DNA of 64,000 nt from Streptomyces piniterrae (GCF_005048155.1 NZ_SUMB01000019.1:1-64000); one strand, 5' to 3'; shown: positions 8,539 through 17,382, counted from the stretch's first letter. Notes: generated by a model from the letters alone, not told the origin. Made by a program: numbers and translations.

Positions 8539-9603
8539 ATGCCCGAACTGCGTGTCGTGGCCGTCTCCAACGACGGCACACGGCTGGTGCTCAAAGCTGC
8601 GGACAGCACCGAGTACACGCTTCCCATCGACGAACGGCTGCGCGCCGCCGTCCGCAATGACCGCGCGCGGCTGGGCCAGATCGAGATCGAGGTCGAGAGC
8701 CACCTCCGACCACGGGACATCCAGGCGCGGATACGAGCCGGTGCCTCCGCTGAGGAGGTCGCACAGCTCGCCGGCATCCCCGTCGACCGGGTACGCCGCT
8801 TCGAGGGCCCGGTGCTCGCGGAGCGCGCGTTCATGGCCGAGCGAGCCCGGAAGACGCCCGTGCGACGGCCCGGTGAGAACACCGGCCCGCAGCTCGGAGA
8901 GACGGTCGCGGAGCGGCTGCTGCTGCGCGGCGCCGACAAGGAGAGCGTCCAGTGGGACTCCTGGCGCCGCGACGACGGCACCTGGGAGGTCCTGCTGGTC
9001 TACCGCGTCGCGACCGAACCGCACTCGGCGAGCTGGACGTACGACCCGCCCCGGCGGCTCGTGCAGGCCGTCGACGACGAGGCGCGGGCGCTCATCGGCG
9101 AGAGCGACGACACGCCCGAGCCGAGCTTCCCGTTCGTACCGCGGATCGCGCGGCTGCCGCGTGACCGGCCGCTGGACCGTGCCCTGGACCGGCAGAGCTC
9201 GGACCGCGCCGAGCGCACGCCACCGGCCGGCGACGAGAGCGAGCAGCGGGGCGCCGAGGAGGCCACCGGTGAGCGGGAACGCGAGCGGGATTCGCTGACC
9301 AGCCTGCTGGAGGCGGTGCCGAGCTTCCGCGGCGACATGGTCGTGCCGGAGAGCACGAAGACGCCGCAGAGCGAGGAGCCGGCCGCCGAGGCCGAGGTCG
9401 AGGAGCCGCCCGCGGCGAGCGCCGGGGCCGGTTCCGCGTACGCCGATGTGCTGATGCCCAGGGCCGTGGCCGGCCACCGCGACCGGCTGACCGGGACGAC
9501 GGACCGGCAGGCCGAGGCGGACGGCGTCCGTCCCGGGCGCCGGGCCGCGGTACCGAGCTGGGACGAGATCGTCTTCGGCACCCGGCGCAAGAAGCCGGAG
9601 TAG
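8539..9603 (+). CDS. sepH: Cell-division regulator SepH (DUF3071)
   Basis: The 354-residue protein starts at ATG 8539 behind GGGAGGT. The N-terminal region (about 1-180) is the DUF3071 domain and includes a helix-turn-helix-like segment (about 55-85, with AEEVAQLAGIPVDRVRRFEG). The C-terminal half is acidic, disordered and Glu-rich, ending in a short conserved basic tail (IVFGTRRKK). SepH of Streptomyces and Mycobacterium binds FtsZ and stimulates its assembly during sporulation septation; that function is known for the family and inferred here from close sequence match and local gene order. The gene stands alone, with a long upstream region and a strong terminator after it. Confidence 0.92.
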   Translation: MPELRVVAVSNDGTRLVLKAADSTEYTLPIDERLRAAVRNDRARLGQIEIEVESHLRPRDIQARIRAGASAEEVAQLAGIPVDRVRRFEGPVLAERAFMAERARKTPVRRPGENTGPQLGETVAERLLLRGADKESVQWDSWRRDDGTWEVLLVYRVATEPHSASWTYDPPRRLVQAVDDEARALIGESDDTPEPSFPFVPRIARLPRDRPLDRALDRQSSDRAERTPPAGDESEQRGAEEATGERERERDSLTSLLEAVPSFRGDMVVPESTKTPQSEEPAAEAEVEEPPAASAGAGSAYADVLMPRAVAGHRDRLTGTTDRQAEADGVRPGRRAAVPSWDEIVFGTRRKKPE

Positions 9604-9643
9604 CGAGCCGGTCGTCCGCCCGGCGGTTCTCTTGGATCGACGT

Positions 9644-9682
9644 CGTCCGCCCGCCTCCTGCTTTCCAGGGGGCGGGCGGACG
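9644..9682. terminator. Bidirectional hairpin terminator
   Basis: A 16-17-bp stem (9644-9660 with 9666-9682, loop CTTTC) lies between convergent sepH and the sulfurtransferase gene. The 12-bp base of the stem is perfect. Confidence 0.85.
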
Positions 9683-9717
9683 TCGTCGTGCGGGCCTTCC
9701 GTGGGCCCTGGCGGGGC

Positions 9718-10566
9718 TCAGCCCGGCTGCGGGCCGGTGGCCACCGGACGGGACGGGTCGCCGGACCATTCGCTCCAGGAGCCGACGTACAGCGCCGCGG
9801 GGATGCCCGCCACCGCGAGGGCGAGCACCTGGTGGGCGGCGGAGACCCCGGAGCCGCAGTAGACGCCGACCTCGGCGTCCGGCGTGGCACCGAAGGCCGC
9901 GAAGCGCTCGGCCAGCGCGGCCGCGTCGCGGAAGACCGTGCCGCCCTCGGCGACGTTCTCGGTCGTCGGCGCGGACACGGCGCCGGGGATGTGACCGGCG
10001 ACCCGGTCGATGGGTTCGACCTCGCCGCGGTAGCGCTCGGCGGCCCGTGCGTCCAGGAGGACACCACGGCGGGCCAGCGCGGCCGCGTCGTCCGCCGTCA
10101 GCAACGGCAGCGAGCCGGGCACCGGTGTGAAGTCACCCGCTCGCGGAGTCTCTTTGTCGACACTCATGGTTCCACCGGACGCCTGCCAGGCGGCGAGGCC
10201 ACCGTCGAGGACCCGGACGTCACGGTGACCCGCCCAGCGCAGCAGCCACCAGGCGCGCGCGGCGGCCCAGCCCTGGCCGCCGTCGTAGACGACCACGGGG
10301 CGGTCGGCACTGACGCCGGCAGCCCGCATGGCCGCCGTGAAGACGGTGAGGTCGGGGAGCGGATGCCGGCCGGCCTTGCCGGGCGTCCCGGCCAGCTCGG
10401 AATCGAGGTCCACGTAGACAGCGCCGGGCAGATGGCCGGCCTCGTACTGGGGGCGGCCGGGCGGACCGCCGAGCTGGTAGCGGACGTCCAGAAGCACCGG
10501 GGCTGCTTTTTCCGCGGGACTCGCCAACTCGCTCGCGAGTTCGGTAGCGGTGATGATGGCATTCAT
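9718..10566 (-). CDS. Thiosulfate/3-mercaptopyruvate sulfurtransferase (tandem rhodanese)
   Basis: The 282-residue protein has two rhodanese domains. The N-terminal one (about 10-130) is catalytically silent and the C-terminal one (about 155-275) has the active-site loop CGSGVSA with Cys237. It transfers sulfane sulfur from thiosulfate or mercaptopyruvate to an acceptor; the CGSG[VT] loop is more typical of mercaptopyruvate enzymes. The start at 10566 is chosen over ATG 10575 because AAGGA lies 8 nt before it but directly abuts the other. A short upstream ORF and a hairpin overlap the ribosome site (see 10572-10616). Confidence 0.9.
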   Translation of the reverse strand: MNAIITATELASELASPAEKAAPVLLDVRYQLGGPPGRPQYEAGHLPGAVYVDLDSELAGTPGKAGRHPLPDLTVFTAAMRAAGVSADRPVVVYDGGQGWAAARAWWLLRWAGHRDVRVLDGGLAAWQASGGTMSVDKETPRAGDFTPVPGSLPLLTADDAAALARRGVLLDARAAERYRGEVEPIDRVAGHIPGAVSAPTTENVAEGGTVFRDAAALAERFAAFGATPDAEVGVYCGSGVSAAHQVLALAVAGIPAALYVGSWSEWSGDPSRPVATGPQPG

Positions 10567-10571
10567 GGGAC

Positions 10572-10616
10572 TCATCCTTGCGTAGCGATGGCTACGCACA
10601 GAAGGTGGGTGCCCAC
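10572..10616 (-). CDS. Candidate 14-codon leader ORF before the sulfurtransferase gene
   Basis: GTG at 10616 opens a 14-residue frame (MGTHLLCVAIATQG) whose TGA is 5 nt from the sulfurtransferase ATG and overlaps its ribosome-site region. GGAGG lies immediately upstream, too close for normal initiation, so it might be leaderless or not translated. Its second half spans the stem-loop at 10579-10598, so ribosomes on it would open that hairpin. This resembles short leader peptides that couple translation to sulfur genes in actinobacteria, but it has a single Cys and no poly-Cys tract. Confidence 0.3.
   Translation of the reverse strand: MGTHLLCVAIATQG
10579..10598 (-). promoter_or_regulatory. 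Stem-loop abutting the sulfurtransferase ribosome site
   Basis: A perfect 8-bp stem with a 4-nt loop (TGCGTAGC, GATG, GCTACGCA on the + strand) ends one base inside the AAGGA ribosome site of the gene starting at 10566. A second perfect palindrome, GGTGGG-TG-CCCACC, lies at 10604-10617. In the mRNA the two could stack and limit ribosome access, or the outer one could be a protein site. Confidence 0.5.
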
Positions 10617-10816
10617 CCTCCGTATGACGGAGTTGCGAGAGCAGGCAACGCCGCCGAAACGGAAGTGAAACAGCAAAACGGGCATTCTCCCTCGCGAACG
10701 TGCCAAAGACGGCGCGGCCGGGGCGCACAGCAGATCAGAGGGTGCGAGCATCTGCTCGGGACCCGCGCCCGTACCCCCCAACATGGCCACCACCCCTGGT
10801 CCGAGGAGAACTGACG

Positions 10817-11599
10817 ATGACGACCGAGGCAGCGACTCGGCGGATGCCCGGCGCGCCCTGCTGGGTGAGCCTCCTTGCCCACAGCCTGTCCGCGACGCAG
10901 GAGTTCTACGGCGCGCTCTTCGGCTGGGAGTTCCGTCCGGGCCCGCAGCATCTCGGTCCGTACTGCCGCGCCTACCTCGACGGCAGAGAGGTGGCCGGCG
11001 TCGGCGAACTGGCCCCGGACCGTCAGCTACCGGTCGCCTGGACCACCTATCTGGCGAGTGACGACGCGGATGTGACCGCCGAGCAGATCCGTTCCTGCGG
11101 CGGGACCGTAGGGGTCGGGCCACTCGACGCGGACGACGCGGGGCGGATGGCGATCGCCTCCGACCCGCAGGGTGCGATCTTCGGCGTCTGGCAGGGCAAG
11201 TCGATGACCGGCGTGGCGCTCAGCGGCGAGCCGGGCACCCCGGTGTGGAACGAACTGGTCACCCAGGAAACCGAAACCGTCGGGCCGTTCTACGAGCATG
11301 TCTTCGGCTTCGAGGCGGAAAACCTGGCCGCGGCCGGCTCAGCCGACGTCGACTATCTGACGTTGCACCTCAAGGGGCGGGCGGTGGCGGGCATCCACGG
11401 CGTGGGGAACGACCTGCCGCGCGACCGTGGGCCGCACTGGATGACGTATTTCGGCGTCTCGGACACCGATGCCGCGACCCGCCGGGTCGGTGAACTGGGC
11501 GGGCATGTGCTGCGGGCCCCACAGGACTCCGCGCACGGACGGCTGGCGACGGTCGCCGACGGCGACGGCGCCGTCTTCACCATCATCCAGCAGCGATAG
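10817..11599 (+). CDS. VOC (glyoxalase/bleomycin-resistance fold) family protein, two domains
   Basis: The 260-residue protein starts at ATG 10817 after GAGGAG. It consists of two tandem VOC modules (about 13-125 and 145-258), each with the beta-alpha-beta-beta-beta pattern. The first begins with PCWVSLLAHSLSATQEFY and the second with PVWNELVTQETETVGPFYEH. Two-module VOC proteins of this type are common in actinobacteria (CFP30B-like) and usually have no assigned reaction. It is probably cytoplasmic. The gene is divergent from the sulfurtransferase and shares its 250-bp upstream region. Confidence 0.85.
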   Translation: MTTEAATRRMPGAPCWVSLLAHSLSATQEFYGALFGWEFRPGPQHLGPYCRAYLDGREVAGVGELAPDRQLPVAWTTYLASDDADVTAEQIRSCGGTVGVGPLDADDAGRMAIASDPQGAIFGVWQGKSMTGVALSGEPGTPVWNELVTQETETVGPFYEHVFGFEAENLAAAGSADVDYLTLHLKGRAVAGIHGVGNDLPRDRGPHWMTYFGVSDTDAATRRVGELGGHVLRAPQDSAHGRLATVADGDGAVFTIIQQR

Positions 11600-11621
11600 G
11601 CCCACAGCGGGCCGGCCGGGG

Positions 11622-12287
11622 CTACTTGGGCGCGTCGACCGGCAGGACGTCCGGCGAGAGCGCGGCGGCGCGGGCGGTCGCGGAGGTCTGCCTGCGGCGG
11701 TGGTGGCGCCGGCACAGCACCTCGTAACCCACCTCGGCCGGCGGACCGTCCGCCTCGCCGACGACATCGCCGACCACGACCTGCGCGCCCTCGACGACCA
11801 TCCGGCCATCGACCGTACGGGCGTTGTGCGTGGCCCGGGCGCCGCACCAGCACAGCGCCTCCACCTGCAGGACCTCTATTCGGTCGGCCAGTTCCACCAG
11901 ACGCTGGGAGCCGGGGAAGAGCTTGCTGCGGAAGTCGGTGGTGATGCCGAAGGCGAAGACGTCCAGTTCGAGGTCGTCGACGACGCGGGCGAGCTGGTCG
12001 ATCTGTTCGGGGGCGAGGAACTGCGCCTCGTCGACGATGACGTAGTCGACCCGGCCGCCGGAGGTGAGTTGGCCGACGACATGGGCGTAGAAGTCCATGC
12101 CGTCCGCCGCCTCGACGGCTTCGGTGACCAGACCGAGGCGGGAGGAGAGCCTGCCGCTCCCGGCCCGGTCGTTACGGCTGTAGATCACGCCCTGCAGACC
12201 GCGGGCCGACCGGTTGTGCTCGATCTGCAGAGCGAGGGTGCTCTTTCCGCAGTCCATCGTTCCGGAGAAGAACACCAGCTCGGGCAT
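11622..12287 (-). CDS. tdk: Thymidine kinase (TK1/class II)
   Basis: The 221-residue protein phosphorylates thymidine to dTMP in pyrimidine salvage. The P-loop is GTMDCGKST (Lys15), the Walker B-like motif is VDEAQF (Asp86, Glu87), and the family's structural zinc site is present (CWCG near 144 plus C..HH near 190). The C-terminal tail after the zinc site is Ala-rich. It follows the phosphodiesterase-like gene by 62 bp in the same direction and is probably the last gene of that operon; it is convergent with the VOC gene. Confidence 0.94.
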   Translation of the reverse strand: MPELVFFSGTMDCGKSTLALQIEHNRSARGLQGVIYSRNDRAGSGRLSSRLGLVTEAVEAADGMDFYAHVVGQLTSGGRVDYVIVDEAQFLAPEQIDQLARVVDDLELDVFAFGITTDFRSKLFPGSQRLVELADRIEVLQVEALCWCGARATHNARTVDGRMVVEGAQVVVGDVVGEADGPPAEVGYEVLCRRHHRRRQTSATARAAALSPDVLPVDAPK

Positions 12288-12349
12288 GGGAAGTTGCGGG
12301 CCTTTCGGGCTCGTGAGGACGGGACGGTGCGGGCGCGGGGCGGAGCGGG

Positions 12350-13540
12350 TCAGGTGCGGACTTCCAGGAGCGGCACCAGCTGCTCCACCGGGGTCATCGA
12401 GCCGTGCATCCCGACCATCTCCGATTCACGGGGCTCCCGTTCGGTCGCGATGATCACCATGTCGGCGTGTGCGGCCGCCACCACATCGCCGATCCGGCCG
12501 CGGACCCGGTCATCGACGCGCGGGCCGAACCACCCGGCGGCGATGGCCTCTTCGCGGCTGGCCACCCACATCTGCTCGCCGACCACCTCACGCCATACGG
12601 CGAGCACATCGGCGGCCGCCCCCGGATGCGCGTACACATGCCGGGCCCGGCCTTCGCCGCCCAACAGGCGTACGCCGGCGCGCAGTTCCCAGTCCTCGTC
12701 GAAGTCGATCCGGGAGTCGGGGTCGAAGGGGATGTCGATCATGCCGTGGTCGGCGGTGATGTAGAGGGCCGAGCGCGGCGGGAGTTGCTCGGCCAGCCGC
12801 TGCGCGAGCCGGTCGACGTACATCAACTGGCCGCGCCAGGCGTCGGAGTCGACGCCGTAGCGGTGCCCCTTGCCGTCGACCTCGGCGTAGTACGTGTAGA
12901 CCAGGGAGCGGTCGCCGGCGGCGAGTTGCTCGGCGGCGAGGTCCATCCGCTCCTCGCCGGAGAGCCGGCCGTGGAAGGTGCCGCCGCTCAGCGCGATCTT
13001 GGTGAGCGGGGTCTGCTGGAAGTGCGGTGCGGAGACCTGGCAGGTGTGGATGCCCGCGGCGTCCGCCAGCTGGAACACCGTCGGATAGGGCTGCCACACA
13101 TGCGGATCGGTCCACGGCTGCCAGCGCAGCTGGTTCATCAGCGCGCCGGTGTCCGGGTCCTGGCAGGTGTATCCGGGCAGACCGTGCGCGCCCGGCGGCA
13201 GGCCGGTACCGACCGACGCGAGCGACGTGGCGGTGGTGGAGGGGAAGCCGGCGGTCAGCGGGCGGCCGGTGCCGTTGAACGAGGTGCCCAGGAGTGAGGT
13301 GAGAAACGGCGCCTCGTCGGGGTGGGCGCGCAGCAGATCCCAGCCGAGGCCGTCGATCAGGAAGACGCAGGCGCGGTCGGCCGGTGCCAGCTCCATCCCC
13401 GTGGCCAGGTCCGTCAGTCCCTGTCCCGCGACGATGGTGGGCAGCAGGTCGGCGAGCGAGCCGGTGCCGTAGCGGGGTACGGGTGCGGTGAGCGGGTCGA
13501 GCGGTTCCGGCTCCGGCCAGGCGGGGGCGGCGTGGACCAT
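12350..13540 (-). CDS. Alkaline phosphatase superfamily / nucleotide pyrophosphatase-like protein
   Basis: The 396-residue protein has the metal and nucleophile pattern of the type I phosphodiesterase/NPP group: FLIDGLG (Asp63), nucleophile Thr in FPSTTATS (about 102), YYAEVDGKGH (Asp and His) and TADHGM. A further His is in the RARHVYAH segment. It lacks a signal peptide, so it is probably cytoplasmic. The substrate is a phosphodiester or phosphonate and cannot be named. The start codon shares one base with the stop of the DUF5998 gene (TGATG), indicating translational coupling. Confidence 0.85.
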   Translation of the reverse strand: MVHAAPAWPEPEPLDPLTAPVPRYGTGSLADLLPTIVAGQGLTDLATGMELAPADRACVFLIDGLGWDLLRAHPDEAPFLTSLLGTSFNGTGRPLTAGFPSTTATSLASVGTGLPPGAHGLPGYTCQDPDTGALMNQLRWQPWTDPHVWQPYPTVFQLADAAGIHTCQVSAPHFQQTPLTKIALSGGTFHGRLSGEERMDLAAEQLAAGDRSLVYTYYAEVDGKGHRYGVDSDAWRGQLMYVDRLAQRLAEQLPPRSALYITADHGMIDIPFDPDSRIDFDEDWELRAGVRLLGGEGRARHVYAHPGAAADVLAVWREVVGEQMWVASREEAIAAGWFGPRVDDRVRGRIGDVVAAAHADMVIIATEREPRESEMVGMHGSMTPVEQLVPLLEVRT

Positions 13541-14133
13541 CAGCGGGTGCTGGTGGTGGCGGCGGTGGCCTCGGAGAGCGCCTGGGCGAAGGCGAGCGTC
13601 TCGCGGACCGAGTCCGGTCCGTCGCCGGCCTCGCTGACCCGCAGCGAGAGGTCGTCGGCGGTGGAGGAGCCCGTGTAGCCGTGGTCCGCCTCGCAGTTGG
13701 GGTCTCCGCAGCTGGCGGGCTCCAGGTCCAGACGGGCGACGGCGCCCCAGCCGATGGTGAGGACGACCTCGCGGGGCAGCTGCCCCGGCGTGTACGACTC
13801 GGGGTTGGCGACCACCCGGCTGAGCACCACGGAGGAGATCCGGCCGAGCTTCACGGACTCGGTCGAGGTGGTGGCGTACGGCGACGGTGAGGTGGCGTCC
13901 GCGGCCTGCTCGTCGGTGTGGCTGACGATGAAGCGGGTGCCGGTCAGGACCAGGACCGTGACATGGCGGCGGACCTCGTTGGCGTCGAAGGTCGTCTCCT
14001 GGTGCACGAGGTACGACACGACCGGCTCGCCGCCGACGGCGGCCTGCACCGCCTCGGATACGAGGGTCGGGTAATAGCCACTGCGCTCGATCGCCGCGCG
14101 CAGCCCCTGGGTCGTCGTACCGGTCTTAGCCAT
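13540..14133 (-). CDS. DUF5998 family protein
   Basis: With ATG at 14133 the product is 197 residues; an in-frame ATG at 14142 is an alternative and neither has a strong ribosome site. The sequence (AKTGTTTQGLRAAIERSGYY at the start) matches a conserved actinobacterial family of unknown function that I recall under DUF5998. A CGDPNCEADHGY segment near 150 has two cysteines and a His and could bind a metal. It is the first gene of a three-gene operon with the phosphodiesterase-like protein and thymidine kinase, for which no common role is evident. Confidence 0.8.
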   Translation of the reverse strand: MAKTGTTTQGLRAAIERSGYYPTLVSEAVQAAVGGEPVVSYLVHQETTFDANEVRRHVTVLVLTGTRFIVSHTDEQAADATSPSPYATTSTESVKLGRISSVVLSRVVANPESYTPGQLPREVVLTIGWGAVARLDLEPASCGDPNCEADHGYTGSSTADDLSLRVSEAGDGPDSVRETLAFAQALSEATAATTSTR

Positions 14134-14229
14134 GGAGTCCATCTTACGGGGCGTGCTGGGCCTCAGAGACGCGTGAGTCATCAGTCCCTTCGGGCGGGAC
14201 AGGCGGACCGGGCGCGGTCTCCTCGTCCC

Positions 14230-17200
14230 TCAGTAGGCGGGCAGGCGGCGGGGGCCGAGGTCGGTGGTGGCGGGTGGGCGGGCCAGGCGTACGGCGGCCC
14301 CCAGGACGGAGAGGCCCTGCGGGGCCACGACGACCGGTTCGAGGTCGACGCCGACGATCTCGGGGTGGTCGTCGACGAGCCGGGAGACACGCAGCAGCAG
14401 CTCGGCGAGCGAGGCGGTGTCGACGGGCTGGGAGCCACGCCAGCCGAAGAGGAGCGGCGCCGCCCGGATGGAGCGGATCTGGTCGGCGACCTCGCGGTCG
14501 GTGGCCGGGATCAGACGGTGCTCGATGTCGCCGAGCAGTTGGGAGGGGGCGCCGGCCAGGCCGAAGGAGAGGACGGCGCCGGCGGCCGGGTCGATGGCGG
14601 CACGGATGACGGTGTCGACGCCGCGCGGCACCATCGACTGGACCACCGGGCACAGCTCTTCGGGGGAGCCGAGGAAATCGGTCAATTCAGCGTATGTGCG
14701 ACGGAGTTCGGTTTTGTTGGCGATGTCCAGGCGGACACCGCCGAGGTCGGCGCGGTGCCGCAGATGGGGAGCGGTGGTCTTGAGGGCGACCGGATAGCCG
14801 AGGCGGGCGGCGGCGCGCACCGCGGAGTCCGTGTCGGGGGCGGGGAGGGTGGGGCGGGTGTGGATGCCGTAGCGGGCGAGCAGGGCCTCGGCGTCACCCT
14901 GCGGCAGCGGTACGGAGCGGCCTGCGGCGATGTCGGGGGTGAGGCGGTCGAGCAGCCGCTCGATGTCGGCGCCGGCCGCGGCCTCCTGGATGTCGTCGTA
15001 CTCGGGGACCCGGCCCGGGGTGGCGGCCTCCCGGCGCCAGGCGGCGTAACGGACGGCCTCGGCGAGCGCGCGCACGGCCCGCTCGGCGGCGGGGTAGGCG
15101 GGAATGCGGATGGGCGCGGAGCGGGGGCGGGGAGGGGCGGCGGGCACCGCTTCGGGCCCCTGGACCGGCGTCGGTGCGGAGAGGGCGGGCGGGGGGCCTG
15201 GCGGGTACGCCGGTGCCGGGGGGCGCGGTGGTGTCGGCGGGGAGGGCGGCATGGGGGGCCAGGTGGGCGCGGGGGGCCGGGACGGCGGTGCGTCGTCCCG
15301 CTTCCCGGGCCGGGCCTCGGTCCCCGCCGCCTCCGGTCGTGCGGGCGCCGTCACCGGCTCCATCGGCTCTACCGGCTCACCCGCCTCCCCCGGTCCTCCG
15401 GGCTTCTGCGCCGCTTCCGGCTCCTCCGGCGCGCCCGCCGCCCCCGGCGGCCCCGGCGGCCCCGGTGCTCCCGGTGCTCCCGGTGCTCCCGGTGCTCCCG
15501 GTGCCGCGAGTGTCTCGGCCAGGTCGTCCATCGCGAGGTGGACGACGGTCACCGGCTTCGCCGGATTCGCCGCGGCCGCCGTGCGCAGGGCGGCGGCGAG
15601 GGCCACTCCCTCGCTCTCCCCCCGCGTCGCCGTCTCCTCCTCCCCCACCCAGGGGATGGCCGTGACGACGACGGCGTCGCAGCCGTCGCCGGCCAGCGTC
15701 TCGGCGAGCGCCGCCTGGAAGTCGTCCGGCGTCGCCGCGGATGCAAGCACACGGGGGCGCAGCGGGCGCAGCCCTTCCGTCAGGCACGCGTCGTAGGTGA
15801 GCAGCGCGAGCGATTCGGAGTTGCCGAGTATGGCGATGCGGGGGCCGGCCGGCAGCGGCTGGGAGGCCAGCAGCAGCCCGGCGTCGATCAGCTCCGTGAT
15901 CGTGTCGACGCGGATCACGCCGGCCTGGCGCATCAGAGCGGCGACGGTGCTGTCGGGGATCCGGACGGTGGGCACGGTGTGGCCGGGCGGAGCCGTCCCG
16001 GTGTGCCGGGCGCCCTTGGCGACGACGACCGGTTTGGCGGCGGCGGTGCGGCGGGCCAGCCGGGCGAACTTGCGGGGATTGCCGATGGACTCCAGGTAGA
16101 GGATCACGACATCGGTGTCCGGGTCCTCGTACCAGTACTGGAGGAGGTCGTTACCGGAGACGTCGGCGCGGTTGCCGGCCGAGACGAAGGCGGAGATGCC
16201 GGCGATGCCGCCGTCGCCGGGACCGCGCGCGTGCAGCCCGCTGAGCAGGGCGATTCCGATCGCGCCGGACTGGGTGAACAGGCCGATCCGGCCGGCGCCG
16301 GGCATCCGGGGCGCGAGCGAGGCGTTCAGCCTTACGGCCGGGGCGGTGTTGATCAGGCCGAACGCGTTGGGCCCGATGAGCCGCATGCCGTACGAGCGGG
16401 CCTGGCGGAGCAGGGCGCGCTGCCGCTCGCGGCCTTCGGGGCCCGACTCCGCGTAACCGGAGGAGAGGATCAGGACGCCCTGGACGCCGTGTTCACCGCA
16501 GTCGCGGACCACGTCGGGGACATGGGCGGCGGGCACCGCGATGACCGCGAGATCGACCGGGTCGGGGATCTCGCGCAGCGACCGGACGGCCGGCACGCCT
16601 TCGGGCTCCAGCCGGTCCGTGTCCTGGGGGAAGGCGTGGTTGACGGCGTAGGCGCGGCCCGTGAAGCCGGAGTCCAGGATGTTGCGCAGGGTGGTGCGGC
16701 CGATGCCGCCGGGCGCGCGGCCCGTTCCGATGACGGCGACCGAGCCCGGGGCGAGCAGCCGCTGGACGGAGCGGGCCTCGGCGCGCTGCTCGCGGCCGCG
16801 CATCACGGCCATCGACTGCTCGGTCGGTTCGAGGTCGAATTCCAGCCGGACGACGCCGTCCTCGAAGGTGCGCTTGTGGGTGTAGCCGGCGTCCGTGAAC
16901 ACCTTGATCATCTTGGAGTTGGCGGGCAGCACCTCGGCGGCGAACCGGCGGATGCCGCGCTCGCGGGCCACGGCGGCGATGTGCTCCAGGAGGGCGGAGG
17001 CGACGCCGCGGCCCTGGTGGGCGTCCTGCACCAGGAAGGCGACCTCGGCCTGGTCGTCCTCGGGGCTCTTGGCGGGCAGGCCCTGGTCGTTGATCCGGTC
17101 GTAGCGGACGGTGGCGATGAACTCGCCACCGACGGTGGCGGCGAGGCCGACGCGGTCGACGTAGTCATGGTGGGTGAAGCGGTGGACGTCGCGGTCGGAC

Positions 17201-17382
17201 AGGCGCGGGTAGGGCGCGAAGAAGCGGTAGTACTTCGACTCGTCCGAGACCTGCTCGTAGAAGGACACCAGCCGTTCGGCGTCGTCGGGGGTGATGGGGC
17301 GGATGCGTGCCGTACCTCCGTCGCGCAGCACCACGTCGGCTTCCCAGTGACTCGGGTACGCGTGATCCGGCGGTGTCAGCAT
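14230..17382 (-). CDS. GNAT acetyltransferase fused to NDP-forming acyl-CoA-synthetase domains (protein acetyltransferase, Pat type)
   Basis: The 1050-residue fusion starts at ATG 17382. It has a GNAT domain (about 1-190, with QGRGVASALL as the acetyl-CoA loop), a CoA-binding domain (205-330), a succinyl-CoA-ligase-like domain (340-620), a low-complexity linker (about 623-760) and an ATP-grasp domain (790-1045). The linker starts with a collagen-like Gly-Ala-Pro run and continues Pro-rich. The N-terminal GNAT order matches what I recall for the Streptomyces lividans PatA protein, which acetylates acyl-CoA synthetases; other Pat enzymes have GNAT at the C-terminus. Its likely role is lysine acetylation control of acyl-CoA metabolism. 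The gene is divergent from ptsH. Confidence 0.88.
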   Translation of the reverse strand: MLTPPDHAYPSHWEADVVLRDGGTARIRPITPDDAERLVSFYEQVSDESKYYRFFAPYPRLSDRDVHRFTHHDYVDRVGLAATVGGEFIATVRYDRINDQGLPAKSPEDDQAEVAFLVQDAHQGRGVASALLEHIAAVARERGIRRFAAEVLPANSKMIKVFTDAGYTHKRTFEDGVVRLEFDLEPTEQSMAVMRGREQRAEARSVQRLLAPGSVAVIGTGRAPGGIGRTTLRNILDSGFTGRAYAVNHAFPQDTDRLEPEGVPAVRSLREIPDPVDLAVIAVPAAHVPDVVRDCGEHGVQGVLILSSGYAESGPEGRERQRALLRQARSYGMRLIGPNAFGLINTAPAVRLNASLAPRMPGAGRIGLFTQSGAIGIALLSGLHARGPGDGGIAGISAFVSAGNRADVSGNDLLQYWYEDPDTDVVILYLESIGNPRKFARLARRTAAAKPVVVAKGARHTGTAPPGHTVPTVRIPDSTVAALMRQAGVIRVDTITELIDAGLLLASQPLPAGPRIAILGNSESLALLTYDACLTEGLRPLRPRVLASAATPDDFQAALAETLAGDGCDAVVVTAIPWVGEEETATRGESEGVALAAALRTAAAANPAKPVTVVHLAMDDLAETLAAPGAPGAPGAPGAPGPPGPPGAAGAPEEPEAAQKPGGPGEAGEPVEPMEPVTAPARPEAAGTEARPGKRDDAPPSRPPAPTWPPMPPSPPTPPRPPAPAYPPGPPPALSAPTPVQGPEAVPAAPPRPRSAPIRIPAYPAAERAVRALAEAVRYAAWRREAATPGRVPEYDDIQEAAAGADIERLLDRLTPDIAAGRSVPLPQGDAEALLARYGIHTRPTLPAPDTDSAVRAAARLGYPVALKTTAPHLRHRADLGGVRLDIANKTELRRTYAELTDFLGSPEELCPVVQSMVPRGVDTVIRAAIDPAAGAVLSFGLAGAPSQLLGDIEHRLIPATDREVADQIRSIRAAPLLFGWRGSQPVDTASLAELLLRVSRLVDDHPEIVGVDLEPVVVAPQGLSVLGAAVRLARPPATTDLGPRRLPAY
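15464..15499 (-). repeat. 9-bp tandem repeat coding for the Gly-Ala-Pro run
   Basis: GGTGCTCCC (+ strand) occurs in four perfect head-to-tail copies with a partial fifth at 15500-15508, inside the linker of the GNAT/acyl-CoA-synthetase gene. The unit is a multiple of three, so copy-number change would alter linker length without a frameshift. Confidence 0.9.

Noticed and set aside
8042..8981. Upstream extension of the membrane protein gene to 659 residues
   Set aside because: The extension overlaps the sepH promoter and coding start and is low-quality sequence; ATG 8042 has a good ribosome site.
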